This document shows, piece by piece, positions 8,357 through 17,197 of a DNA stretch of 64,000 nucleotides. Each line of letters opens with the position of its first letter. Within the stretch, counting starts at the first letter, position 1. A program made the translations under genes and the position numbers. The notes beneath the pieces are model-generated. The model was not told the origin of the DNA. It worked only from the letters and a program-made list of their open reading frames with translations, and did not search any database. This stretch comes from Alloactinosynnema sp. L-07 (lineage in GTDB: Bacteria; Actinomycetota; Actinomycetes; Mycobacteriales; Pseudonocardiaceae), in contig NZ_LN850107.1 of NCBI RefSeq assembly GCF_900070365.1, positions 186,001 through 250,000 of the forward strand. Direction: 5' to 3'.

Positions 8357-11002
8357 ATGCTGCCCCGAACACTGCCCTGGGTACCGCCTGCCCTCGACCA
8401 GCCACCGGAACAACTTTTCACCGTCGCGCCCACGCACTCGACGGCCCATGCCGTCGCCGGGTGGATGGAGGACTACCTGCGCGACCCTGGTGGCGCGCTG
8501 CTCACGCTGCTGGCCCGGCTGCGGGACTTCGCCCTGGATTGGGGCCCGATCGCGGCGCCGGTCCTCGCGGTGCTCGCCATCGGGATCGTGCTCGGCCGGC
8601 GGTGGTGGGCCCGCCGCTGCCACGAGCTGCTGCTGGCCGACGCCCGCCAGGTCACCGTGCTCGCCCCACCCCAGGTGGATCCCGCGGGCGGGGCTGCGCT
8701 GTGGTCCAACCTCGTCGGCCTGCTGCGCCCTGGGTGGCGCCGCGCGTTCACCGGCCAGCCCCACGTGGCGTGCGAGTACGTGTTCTCTGAGGCCGGGGTC
8801 GCGATCCGGCTGTGGGTGCCCGGTGTCATCCCGCCCGGCCTGGTCGAACGCGCCGTGGAGGCGGCCTGGCCCGGCGCGCACACCCGCGTCGGCCCGGCCG
8901 AGCCGCCCCTGCCCACACCGGGCGAGGGGCAGCGGCGGTTAGTGGTCGGCGGCGAGCTGCGGCTGGCCCGCCCTGAGGCGCTGCCGGTCCGCAGCGATTT
9001 CGACGCCGACCCGATCCGCGCGCTGATCGGCGCGCCGGTCGGGCTCGGACGTGAGGAGTACGCCTGCGTACAGGTGCTGGCCCGCCCGGTCACCGGCCGC
9101 CGCGTCCAACGGGCCCGCCGCGCCGCCCGACGAGTCCACACCGGCGGCTCCACCCGCCTGGTCGGCCACCTGCTCGACGCGATCACCCCCGGCACGGGCA
9201 GCCGCTCACGACGCTCCGCCGCGGCGCGGACGACGACCGGGGCCTTGCACAGCGACCCTCAGACCTCGCTGGAATACGCGGCACAGAACCGCGCGATCGT
9301 CGGCAAACAACGCGGCAGCCAGTTCGAGACGGTCATCCGCTACGCCGTGGCGACCCTGCTGCCCACCGACACCGACGAGGGCGAGGTCCGCCGGGCGCGG
9401 GAAGTCGCCCGCGGACGGGCCCACGCCCTGGCGGCGTCGTTCGCCTCCTACACCGAGCACAACCACTACACCCGACACCGCGTCCGCCACCCCGGCCGCG
9501 TCATCGACTCCCGTCGCCTGGGGCGCGGAGACCTGCTGTCGGTGCCCGAATTGGCCGCGATCGCGCACCTGCCCACCGACGAGACTATCCCCGGCATCCA
9601 ACGCGCCGGAGCCCGCGCCATCGCACCCCCACCGGGCATCGCCACACCGGGGCCGGAGGCCAAGCCGATCGGGGTCACCGACACCGGCCACCAGCGCCCC
9701 GTCGCCCTGCGCGTACCCGACGCCCGCCACCACCTGCACGTCATCGGAGCGACCGGCTCCGGCAAGAGCACGCTGCTCGGCAACATGATCCTCGCCGACG
9801 CCGAGGCCGGCCGAGGGATCGTGCTCATCGACCCCAAGGGCGACCTCGTCACCGACGTCCTGTCCCGCCTGCCACGCTCGGCTGCCGATCGAGTCGTGAT
9901 CTTCGACGCCGACAGCAAGTCCCGCCCACCGTGCCTCAACCCCCTGGACGGCGGCGAGACCGACCTGACCGTGGACAACCTCGTCAGCGTCTTCCGCCGG
10001 GTGTACTCGGCGTTCTGGGGACCGCGTACCGACGACGTGATGCGCGCCGCCTGCCTCACCCTGCGCGCCCAGGAAGGCGTCGCCACCCTGGCCGACCTGC
10101 CCAAGCTGCTGGCCGACGAGGCGTTCCGCAGCCGGGTCACCGCCGGAATCACCGACCCCGTGCTGCGCGGATTCTGGGCCTGGTACGAGGAACTCACCGA
10201 CTCCTCCCGCTCCCAGGTCATCAGCCCGCTGATGAACAAACTGCGCGCTTTCCTGTTGCGGCCGTTCGTCCGCGACGCGATCGCGGGCGGTCACTCCACA
10301 GTGGACATGAGCCAGGTCCTCAACGGCGGCATCTGTCTGGTGCGTATCCCAAAGGGCTCGCTGGGCGAGGAGACCACGCGGCTGGTCGGGTCGCTGGTGG
10401 TCGCCCGCACGTGGCAGGCCACCACGGGCCGGGCCCGCATCCCGCAACGCCAACGCCGGGACGCCTCGATGGTGATCGACGAGTGTCACAACTTCCTCAA
10501 CCTGCCCTACCCGATCGAGGACATGCTCGCCGAGGCTCGTGGTTTCCGGGTCGCGATGACCCTGGCCCACCAGCACCTCGGCCAACTCCCGCGTGAACTG
10601 CGGGAGGGCATGTCGACCAACGCTCGTTCGAAGATCTTCTTCAACGCGAGCCCGGAGGACTCGCGCGAGTTGTCCCGGCATACCGCGCCGCGGTTGTCCG
10701 ATCACGACCTCGCCCATCTAGGCGTTTATCACGCCGCTGTGCGCTTGGTGCTCAACGGCGAGGAAGCCCAGCCGTTCACGATGCTCACCCAGCCCCTCCC
10801 GCCCGCCGTCCCCGGCCGGGCGCGGGAGATCCGCAGCGTGGCGCGCCGCGCGGCACGGACTCGCGCGACCGAGGCCGCCACCGGCGGGCCCGCAACCACC
10901 GGCACCCGGCCCCCTCGCGGCTCGTCGGGCCCGGCCCTACCCGTGAACCGGAACGAGCCCGTCGCGCGCCCGCGTAGCGCCGACCCCCGCCGCAACGGCT
11001 GA
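8357..11002 (+). CDS. VirD4/TraD-type coupling ATPase
   Basis: 881 aa, ATG at 8357 with GAAGGGA 7 nt upstream. A membrane helix at about 60-85 (PIAAPVLAVLAIGIVLG) anchors the protein. Walker A GATGSGKSTLLGN is at about residue 463 and Walker B SMVIDECHNF at about 703, with LAHQHLGQLP after it as in the TraD/VirD4 sensor region. Coupling proteins of this class bring the DNA-protein substrate to the type IV channel. The 47-bp gap before it is the only real break within the VirB2-VirD4 run. Confidence 0.88.
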   Translation: MLPRTLPWVPPALDQPPEQLFTVAPTHSTAHAVAGWMEDYLRDPGGALLTLLARLRDFALDWGPIAAPVLAVLAIGIVLGRRWWARRCHELLLADARQVTVLAPPQVDPAGGAALWSNLVGLLRPGWRRAFTGQPHVACEYVFSEAGVAIRLWVPGVIPPGLVERAVEAAWPGAHTRVGPAEPPLPTPGEGQRRLVVGGELRLARPEALPVRSDFDADPIRALIGAPVGLGREEYACVQVLARPVTGRRVQRARRAARRVHTGGSTRLVGHLLDAITPGTGSRSRRSAAARTTTGALHSDPQTSLEYAAQNRAIVGKQRGSQFETVIRYAVATLLPTDTDEGEVRRAREVARGRAHALAASFASYTEHNHYTRHRVRHPGRVIDSRRLGRGDLLSVPELAAIAHLPTDETIPGIQRAGARAIAPPPGIATPGPEAKPIGVTDTGHQRPVALRVPDARHHLHVIGATGSGKSTLLGNMILADAEAGRGIVLIDPKGDLVTDVLSRLPRSAADRVVIFDADSKSRPPCLNPLDGGETDLTVDNLVSVFRRVYSAFWGPRTDDVMRAACLTLRAQEGVATLADLPKLLADEAFRSRVTAGITDPVLRGFWAWYEELTDSSRSQVISPLMNKLRAFLLRPFVRDAIAGGHSTVDMSQVLNGGICLVRIPKGSLGEETTRLVGSLVVARTWQATTGRARIPQRQRRDASMVIDECHNFLNLPYPIEDMLAEARGFRVAMTLAHQHLGQLPRELREGMSTNARSKIFFNASPEDSRELSRHTAPRLSDHDLAHLGVYHAAVRLVLNGEEAQPFTMLTQPLPPAVPGRAREIRSVARRAARTRATEAATGGPATTGTRPPRGSSGPALPVNRNEPVARPRSADPRRNG

Positions 11003-11095
11003 CCTTCCCCCTCTTCCGCTCGTCCACCCGCCCATCACGCCCCGACGCACTGCGCGCCGGGGCGGTTTCGCCCTGCCCACCCGGAGGTGCCCACC

Positions 11096-12181
11096 ATGAT
11101 CACCAACCCCACCCGCCAGCGCGCTCTGCGCGGCCACAAGCCCACCCGGCCCACCCCACGTGTCGCGAACACCGCCGAGCACCAAGCCGTGCTGGCGTGG
11201 CGGCTGACCCCGCGCGACAAGTGGATCGCCCGGATGCTCTGGGAACACCGCGTGCTCACCGCCCACCAGATCACCACACTCGCCTTCCCCAGCTTCCGCT
11301 CCGGACGGATGCGGCTACGCGAGCTCTACCTGTGGGGCGTCGTCGACCGCTTCCAGCCCTTCGTCACCCTCGGCACCGCGCCCATGCACTACGTCCTGGC
11401 GCCCGCCGGCGCGGCCGTGCTCGCCGCCGAGGACGGCCTGGACCTCAAGGAACTCGGCTACCGCCACGACCGGGTCTTCGGCGTCGCCCACAGCCTGCGC
11501 CTGGCCCACACCGTCGGCGTCAACGAGTGGTTCACCGCACTGGTCGACCGCGCCCGCCACCCCCACCCCGGCGAACAGGTCACACTGGCGGCGTGGTGGT
11601 CGGAGACCCGCTGCGCCCGCCACTTCGGTGACCTGATCAAACCCGACGGCTACGGCCGCTGGCGCCACCACGACGACCAGCACGGAGACCGGCAGGTCGA
11701 GTGGTTCCTCGAATACGACTTCGGCACCGAGCCGCTGACCAAGCTCGCCGGGAAACTGGCCGGCTACGCCGCACTCGCGCAAGCCACCGGCATCACCACG
11801 CCGCTGCTGGTGTGGCTGCCGACCTCGCGGCGCGAGGCCGCAGCCCGCCGGCTGCTCGCGAAGGCATGGCGCGAGCTTGACGACCGACGCTCGGTGCCGA
11901 TCGCCACCGCGGCGGCCGAACTTCTCAATCCCGAGGCCGTCCACCCGAGCCCTGCCGACGAGGTCTGGCTGCCGCTGACCGCCGCTGCGGGAGCGTCCCG
12001 GCGACCGTTGTCGGGGCTGCCCGACGCCTGGCCGCACGTGCCGCCGCCGGTCACGCCCACCGAGGAGGCCCCGGCGGGGGTGGACTCGCCGCAGCCGATG
12101 TCGCCGCCGCCCTCGCCGATGCCGCCCACCTCGCACGGCCCGCGGGCGTCGCGCGGGGCGGGCCGGCCGGGGAGGTGGTGA
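11096..12181 (+). CDS. Replication-relaxation family protein
   Basis: 361 aa from the ATG at 11096. GGAGG at 11083-11087 gives 8-nt spacing; an in-frame GTG at 11087 overlaps that site and is rejected. The N-terminal winged-helix segment (TPRDKWIARMLWEHRVLTAH through SGRMRLRELYLWGVVDRF) and the following EWFTAL/FLEYDFGTEPL block match the replication-relaxation family of actinobacterial plasmids and conjugative elements. These are thought to act in replication or mobilisation. The last ~60 residues are Pro-rich. No classical relaxase is visible in the window, so this protein may have a role in DNA processing. Confidence 0.75.
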   Translation: MITNPTRQRALRGHKPTRPTPRVANTAEHQAVLAWRLTPRDKWIARMLWEHRVLTAHQITTLAFPSFRSGRMRLRELYLWGVVDRFQPFVTLGTAPMHYVLAPAGAAVLAAEDGLDLKELGYRHDRVFGVAHSLRLAHTVGVNEWFTALVDRARHPHPGEQVTLAAWWSETRCARHFGDLIKPDGYGRWRHHDDQHGDRQVEWFLEYDFGTEPLTKLAGKLAGYAALAQATGITTPLLVWLPTSRREAAARRLLAKAWRELDDRRSVPIATAAAELLNPEAVHPSPADEVWLPLTAAAGASRRPLSGLPDAWPHVPPPVTPTEEAPAGVDSPQPMSPPPSPMPPTSHGPRASRGAGRPGRW

Positions 12182-12185
12182 GAGC

Positions 12186-13166
12186 GTGCTCGCCAAGATC
12201 GCCATCGGGGCCGCGGCCTTGTTGCTGCTCATCCCCGTCATGATCGGCCAGAGCGTGAGTGCCGTGGTGGACGCGCTGTTCGGCAGCTCCTCGAACACCA
12301 CCATCGACTGCACGACACCGATCGCCGACATCCCGCCCGAGTACTGCCTGCTCTACGTCACCGCGGCCCCGCACTGCCCCGGCCTGGACTGGACCGTGCT
12401 CGCCGCAATCGGCAAAGTCGAGACCGACCACGGCCGCCTGAAGGCCCCCGGCGTGACCGAGGGCGAGAACTTCGCCGGGGCCGGCGGGCCGATGCAGTTC
12501 CTCGCCCCGACCTTCAACGGCGTCATCGCCAAACACCAGATCCCACCCGGCGGCGCCAGCCCACCCTCGCGGTACAACCCGCACGACGCCATCCACGCCG
12601 CAGCCTTCCTGCTGTGCGACGAAGGCGTCCGGCGCGGCGACCTGCGAGCGGCGATCTTCGCCTACAACCACGCCGGCTGGTACGTCGACAAGGTCCTCGC
12701 ACAGGCCGCCAAGTACGCCGAGACCGCCGCGACCAGCGTCGGCAACGGCGACTGCAACGCCATTCAAGCCCCCAACGCCATCACCCTCGCCGCGATCAAC
12801 TACGCCTGCGGGCAACGAGGGCTGCCCTACGTGTGGGGCGGCAACGGTCCTGACGGCGGGCACGCGGGCTTCGACTGCTCCGGGCTGACCAAAGCCGCCT
12901 ACGCCGCCGCCGGAGTGAACCTGCCCCGCACCGCCCAGACCCAGTTCGACGCGGGCCCGCGCGTCCCTGCCGGACAGCCGCTGTTGCCGGGTGACCTCGT
13001 CTTCTACGGCACACCCGGCAACATCCACCACGTCGGCCTCTACATCGGCGGCGGACTCATGATCAACGCCCCGACCTTCGGCCAACCGGTACAGATCGAC
13101 AACTACCGGTACAACGGCGACGACTACGCCGGGGCGACCCGCCCGGCTGCCTCTATCGCGGCGTGA
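12186..13166 (+). CDS. Lytic transglycosylase / NlpC-P60 wall hydrolase
   Basis: 326 aa, GTG start 4 nt after the upstream stop. An N-terminal membrane anchor (residues 2-24) is followed by a lysozyme-like transglycosylase domain with the catalytic-type Glu in GKVETDHGRL (about 76-80) and FAYNHAGWYVDKVL. A C-terminal NlpC/P60 peptidase domain follows, with Cys in FDCSGLTKAAY (about 232) and His in HHVGLYIGGG (about 283). Two-domain enzymes like this open the peptidoglycan for type IV secretion machines (VirB1/Slt role). It ends the transfer operon and overlaps the convergent gene by 14 bp. Confidence 0.88.
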   Translation: MLAKIAIGAAALLLLIPVMIGQSVSAVVDALFGSSSNTTIDCTTPIADIPPEYCLLYVTAAPHCPGLDWTVLAAIGKVETDHGRLKAPGVTEGENFAGAGGPMQFLAPTFNGVIAKHQIPPGGASPPSRYNPHDAIHAAAFLLCDEGVRRGDLRAAIFAYNHAGWYVDKVLAQAAKYAETAATSVGNGDCNAIQAPNAITLAAINYACGQRGLPYVWGGNGPDGGHAGFDCSGLTKAAYAAAGVNLPRTAQTQFDAGPRVPAGQPLLPGDLVFYGTPGNIHHVGLYIGGGLMINAPTFGQPVQIDNYRYNGDDYAGATRPAASIAA

Positions 13167-13572
13167 ATGGTTCGGGTTCGCCCATGCCCGCGCCGACCTT
13201 GGCGGCGAAGGGCTGGCCGTAGTGGTCGACCAGCACGATCCGCTGGGTGAACAGCGGCGGCGAGACGGTATCGAGGGTGATGATGTTGTGGTCGCTGGCC
13301 AGCTCGAACAGCGTGTTCATCACCTCGCGGCTGGTGGTGCGGTCCGGGTCGCTCTCGACAGCGAGGCCCTCGACCCGGATCTCCAGCAGCCGGTGCTGGG
13401 GCAGCACGGTGATGCGGGTGTGGATGTGGTCGGGAAGGCCGCCGTCCTCGCGTAGCTCGGCGATGTCGGCGGACAGGGCCACGGCGATCGCCTCCAACCG
13501 GTAGCCGCGTTCGATCTCGACCCGCGCGCCCCACACGACCTGCAGGTCCGCCGGGACGTCAGGTTCAGCCAT
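13153..13572 (-). CDS. Conserved hypothetical accessory protein
   Basis: 139 aa. The start chosen is the ATG at 13572 because GAAGGA stands 7 nt upstream; an upstream in-frame start at 13632 lacks this. The sequence is mixed alpha/beta with no motif I recognise and no membrane segment. It is last in a leftward group with the RAMA-domain gene and two hypothetical genes, and its 3' end overlaps the wall-hydrolase gene convergently. Function unknown. Confidence 0.6.
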   Translation of the reverse strand: MAEPDVPADLQVVWGARVEIERGYRLEAIAVALSADIAELREDGGLPDHIHTRITVLPQHRLLEIRVEGLAVESDPDRTTSREVMNTLFELASDHNIITLDTVSPPLFTQRIVLVDHYGQPFAAKVGAGMGEPEPFTPR

Positions 13573-13671
13573 GACGAGTCCTTCGGGAGTGAGCGCCGTC
13601 GGACCGCCCACCACGGTCGGGCGGTCCGACACGGCGTTGATGACTCGGAGTGATGTCGAGTGGTGCGCGGG

Positions 13672-14547
13672 CTACCGGTCCCGCCGGGTACGGAGGTCGG
13701 CGCGCAGGTCGGCCAGAGTGCGGCCGTCGGCGGTGCGTCGCCACGCGTTCCAGCTGTGGTGGTGCTTGCCGCTCAGGGCGGTCGCGGCGGCTGAGGGGGT
13801 GGCGAAGACCCGCTCGCCGTCGGCGAGCAGGAGGGTGCCGTCGATCCGCAGCCGGGCGGTGTGGCGTACCTCGCCTGCGCAGCGTTCCCACACGAGTTCC
13901 TCGCCGTAGGTCACCAGGCGGGCCGCCATCAGGTCGCTCAGGACCGTGCCCGCCCAGCGCAGCGGCGAGGATCCGGGGCGTTCGGAGGTCAGCACTATGT
14001 CCCGGCTGAGAGTCTCGGCGGCGTCGATGTAGAGGCGCATCGTGGCGGCGACCGTGGGTGCGACGGTCCACGGCCAGCGCTCGTCCAATCCCGCCCAGCG
14101 GCCGACGGGCATCCACCGGCCTCGGTAGGCCAGCAGCACCTCCAGGTCGGCGACGTGGTTGTCGCCCGGCGTACCAAGGTCCTGCTCGGGTGGGAGAGGG
14201 CGGATGACGAGGTCGCCGTCGTGGAGATCGGCGGGTGGCTGGTCGGCGAGCCAGGTCCCGGCGAACAAGGCGACCTGTCCGGCGGTGTCGGGATCGACCT
14301 CGCCGAGGATGTCCACGGCGAGCACGAGCATCGCCCAGGCGTTGTCCGGGACGCGCATCGGTGTGGGGCCCAGCGACGGCACGAGCACGGTCGCGTCGAC
14401 CGGCAGCCCTTCCCACCGCAACAATGCCGACTCTTCGTCGGCTTGTGACGGCGCGGGATGCGTCGCGGGGTCGTCAGGCGGCGGGGCGATGTTCGGCGCG
14501 GCAGCGGCGGGCTGGTGGGGCGGAACGGCATCGGATTCGGCGGTCAT
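13672..14547 (-). CDS. RAMA-domain protein (intact paralogue)
   Basis: 291 aa from the ATG at 14547 (GAAGGG, 7 nt spacing). An ATG at 14595, overlapping the upstream stop as ATGA, is an alternative start. The middle has LFAGTWLADQPPADLHDGDL and a helical stretch around MRLYIDAAETL. The C-terminal ~75 residues (YGEELVWERC through WNAWRRTADGRTLADLRADL) fit the RAMA fold, a small domain found with restriction and DNA-modification enzymes. A paralogue split by an IS element lies at 20894-24658. Probably a nucleic-acid or modification-linked accessory protein; the exact role is not known. Confidence 0.6.
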   Translation of the reverse strand: MTAESDAVPPHQPAAAAPNIAPPPDDPATHPAPSQADEESALLRWEGLPVDATVLVPSLGPTPMRVPDNAWAMLVLAVDILGEVDPDTAGQVALFAGTWLADQPPADLHDGDLVIRPLPPEQDLGTPGDNHVADLEVLLAYRGRWMPVGRWAGLDERWPWTVAPTVAATMRLYIDAAETLSRDIVLTSERPGSSPLRWAGTVLSDLMAARLVTYGEELVWERCAGEVRHTARLRIDGTLLLADGERVFATPSAAATALSGKHHHSWNAWRRTADGRTLADLRADLRTRRDR

Positions 14548-14591
14548 GGCGGTGCCCTTCAGATCGGGGTGGTCGAGCGGTGGGAGTGATG

Positions 14592-15728
14592 TCATCGGCG
14601 CAGGACGTTCACGCGCTCGCCGCCGAGCAGCGGCTTGTCCTCCGGACCGGCGAAGTGCGGGTCGATCCAGATCGGGCGGTGGTCGTTGCGGCTGGGGTAG
14701 TACTGGTTGCGCCAGTGCCCGCGCACGATCCACCGGTGCCGGTACTCCCGCGTGCCCTTCCCGAAGTCGTCGTCGGGGCGATCGGAGGGCTCGGTGCGGG
14801 CACGCCGCAGGTCGATGTAGCGCACGGTGGGATCGAGAACCGGGTCAAGGCGTTCGATCCGACGCCGGGCAGCACGAGGCGCGGCCATCTGTTCCGAACG
14901 CACCAACGTCTGACCCATCAGCAGCCACGTCGCGAGAATGGTGCGCTGCATGGCAATCCTGGCCTCGGTGTCGCGAGAGGGCTCGGCTTCGGACACCCCG
15001 CCCGGCCAGCCCTCCATTTCGGTGAACTCCATTGGCGTGAGCGCGCACCACTCGTACCCGTGCGGTGGGACGAACGACGGTGGCACGGGGGCGCGTTCGA
15101 GATTGGGCAGGAACGTGGCGAGAACATGGTCGGCGACCTGGTCAGCTGTCTCGTCACTGTCGGAGGGCTTGTTCTCCGGCGTCGGTTCGGGCAGGTCGCG
15201 CGCGGCGGCGGTTCTTGCTCGTGCCAGCACTTCATCGTGAGGGAGCTGCGCGATCGTGCGTCCGATACGGACGATTCCTTGCTGTGACGGGGAAGTGGTT
15301 GCCCAGGTGTGCACCCACAAGCCGCCGCGCCCCGGTCCCCACGAGACGATCGAGACCGCGTTGTGGCGTGCGGCGGCCGTCCCTTCCACGGGTGGGTGCT
15401 CGTAGACCATGACCCCGATCTGCGCGGGCAGGTCCTCGGGGTGTAGCCGGTAGTCGGTCAGCGTGTCGGCGGCGTGGCGGGCGAGGTCGGTCATGTCGGC
15501 GGAGACGTAGAACAACTCCGCCGCCGGAAGCTGGACCGCCAGCGTCGCGGCAATGGTGGCTCCCACATCGTCGACTCGGTCGAACACCGGCGATTCGGGG
15601 GCACCGTCAGGACTCGGTCCCAGGAAGAAGCGGAACCAGTTGCCCGCGCCGTCCAGCGTGGGGTCGCGTGCCCAGTCGGTCATGCGTGCGCGGATCTCGG
15701 GCACGTCCCGCGCCGTCACGGCGATCAC
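14592..15728 (-). CDS. Conserved hypothetical with YRHRW...GGERV C-terminus
   Basis: 378 aa, GTG start at 15728 overlapping the small upstream gene as GTGA. The C-terminal ~60 residues (REYRHRWIVRGHWRNQYYPS through LLGGERVNVLRR) form a compact basic/aromatic motif that I know only from uncharacterised actinobacterial plasmid and prophage proteins. The N-terminal part is globular alpha/beta without signal or membrane segments. Translational coupling on both sides places it in a small leftward operon with the RAMA gene. Function unknown. Confidence 0.65.
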   Translation of the reverse strand: MIAVTARDVPEIRARMTDWARDPTLDGAGNWFRFFLGPSPDGAPESPVFDRVDDVGATIAATLAVQLPAAELFYVSADMTDLARHAADTLTDYRLHPEDLPAQIGVMVYEHPPVEGTAAARHNAVSIVSWGPGRGGLWVHTWATTSPSQQGIVRIGRTIAQLPHDEVLARARTAAARDLPEPTPENKPSDSDETADQVADHVLATFLPNLERAPVPPSFVPPHGYEWCALTPMEFTEMEGWPGGVSEAEPSRDTEARIAMQRTILATWLLMGQTLVRSEQMAAPRAARRRIERLDPVLDPTVRYIDLRRARTEPSDRPDDDFGKGTREYRHRWIVRGHWRNQYYPSRNDHRPIWIDPHFAGPEDKPLLGGERVNVLRR

Positions 15729-15847
15729 GCCGCGCCCCTGCGTCCCGTGGACTCGCCAACGCGTCCACGGCGCGAGTCCGAGCTGTGGGCGCCGCGGTAC
15801 CGCCGCAGCCGGCGCGCGGGTGTGGCGAGTTCGTTCAGGTCGCGCAT
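15725..15847 (-). CDS. Small Arg-rich protein
   Basis: 40 codons starting at the ATG at 15847 behind AAAGGGGG, and ending in TGA overlapping the next gene's GTG by 4 bp. The product is basic (about one quarter Arg) and could bind nucleic acid, or the frame could serve mainly as a leader for translational coupling. Support is the ribosome site and the overlap; no homologue is known to me. Confidence 0.45.
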   Translation of the reverse strand: MRDLNELATPARRLRRYRGAHSSDSRRGRVGESTGRRGAA

Positions 15848-16149
15848 TCGGTCAACCCCCTTTGGCTCCAGCGGTTTGTGGTCGGGTCGACGTGTATGGA
15901 CGCTTCGTGCGCGCGGAGGTGTCAACGCCCGTGGGTGGCATAGGCGCGAAGTGGACCGGTTTGTACTAACGACACGACGTATGTCCACAGGAGACAAGGG
16001 GTTTTTCGATGTACCGCTTGACTTCATGCGCCGAAGGAAGCGTCCATAGTCGTGCGGCCCGACACACCACCGGATGCGCACCGGGGGCCGCACCCGCTCC
16101 GGCCGGGGCATGACCACCCAATCCGAACCGTCACCACTGCGAGGTAGTC

Positions 16150-17146
16150 ATGTCCACCAACCGCACCCTTCGAGCCGTCCCCGCTCCGGCGACCGACCCG
16201 GCGAAGCCGCGCACGGAGACCGAGGAGAAGCTGTGGCAGGCACTCCGGAACAACCCCGGCAGCACCGCCACCGCCCTGTCCACCGCCGCCGGAATCGGCA
16301 AGTCGACCGCACCCAAAATCCTCACCCGCTGGGAGAAGGACAGCCTCGTCACCCGCACCGCCGGGATCGCCGACGGCGGTTCCCGCCCCGCCGACCGCTG
16401 GTCCATCACCACGGACGACCAGCCCACGGACGACCAGCCGACCGACGACGAGCCGACCGACGACCAGCCCACGGACGACGAGCCGACCGACGACGAGCCG
16501 ACCGACGACCAGCCACGACGACGACCGACGACGACGACCGACGACGACCGACGACCAGCCCACGGACGACGAGCCGACCGACGACGAGCCGACCGACGAC
16601 CAGCCCACGGACGACGAGCCGACCGACGACGAGCCGACCGACGACCAGCCCACGGACGACGAGCCGACCGACGACGAGCCGACCGACGACCAGCCCACGG
16701 ACGACGAGCCGACCGACGACCAGCCGACCGACGACCAGCCCACGGACGACGAGCCGACCGACGACCAGCCCACGGACGACGAGCCGACCGACGACCAGCC
16801 CACGGACGACCAGCCCACGGACGACGAGCCGACCGACGACCAGCCCACGGACGACCAGCCCACGGACGACGAGCCGACCGACGACCAGCCCACGGACGAC
16901 CAGCCGGGAAAGCAGTCGGAGAAGTCTCAGCGGTTGGCACCGGGGGCGTTGCGCGGCATGGTCGAGGACTACCTGCGGGACAACTCGGGCGAGTTCAGTC
17001 CGAACGCGATCGGCAAGGCGTTGAACCGATCCTCTGGTGCGGTACACAACGCGCTGGAGAAGCTGGTCGAGAGCGGCTACGCCGTGCGAACCAGTGACAA
17101 GCCGAAGAAGTACTCCCTCGCCGCGACGACCGCGACTTCGGTGTAG
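16150..17146 (+). CDS. Two-winged-helix protein with TDDQP/TDDEP linker, apparent frameshift
   Basis: The ATG at 16150 opens a frame with a winged-helix domain at about residues 25-80 (KLWQALRNNPGSTATALSTA, KILTRWEKDSLV). An acidic pentapeptide repeat, Thr-Asp-Asp-Gln/Glu-Pro, follows from 16411. The frame slips by +1 in an irregular GAC-rich patch at 16512-16560. Read +1 after the patch, the same pentapeptides resume and run into a second winged helix (LRGMVEDYLRDNSGEFSPNA, IGKALNRSSGAVHNALEKLV) ending at TAG 17146. That C-terminal domain is also found in the MoxR-like protein at 27862-29103. The slip may be real, or an assembly error in a hard repeat. Confidence 0.6.
16411..16905 (+). repeat. 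15-bp tandem repeat coding TDDQP/TDDEP
   Basis: About 33 near-identical 15-bp units (ACGGACGACCAGCCC and ACCGACGACGAGCCG variants), each encoding Thr-Asp-Asp-Gln/Glu-Pro. The DNA is open in all three forward frames and also on the reverse strand, so several long apparent frames here are shadows. Unit length is a multiple of three, so copy-number change alone keeps the frame. Only the irregular patch at 16512-16560 breaks it. Confidence 0.85.
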
Positions 17147-17191
17147 TCGTCCCCTTATGCCGGACGGTTATGTCGTCACGTGCCTCCAACG

Positions 17192-17197
17192 GATCAT
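17192..17197. repeat. IS1182 target duplication, left copy
   Basis: GATCAT directly before the left inverted repeat, identical to 18960-18965 on the other side of the element. Confidence 0.8.

Noticed and set aside
11087..11095. GTG at 11087 as start of the replication-relaxation gene
   Set aside because: It overlaps the GGAGG ribosome site that correctly spaces the ATG at 11096.
16024..16920. CRISPR-like array
   Set aside because: Units are contiguous 15-bp coding repeats without unique spacers.
16024..17047. Long leftward and alternative rightward frames across the 15-bp repeat
   Set aside because: They are shadows of the repeat, giving monotonous SSVGW- or RTTSRP-type proteins with no start signal.
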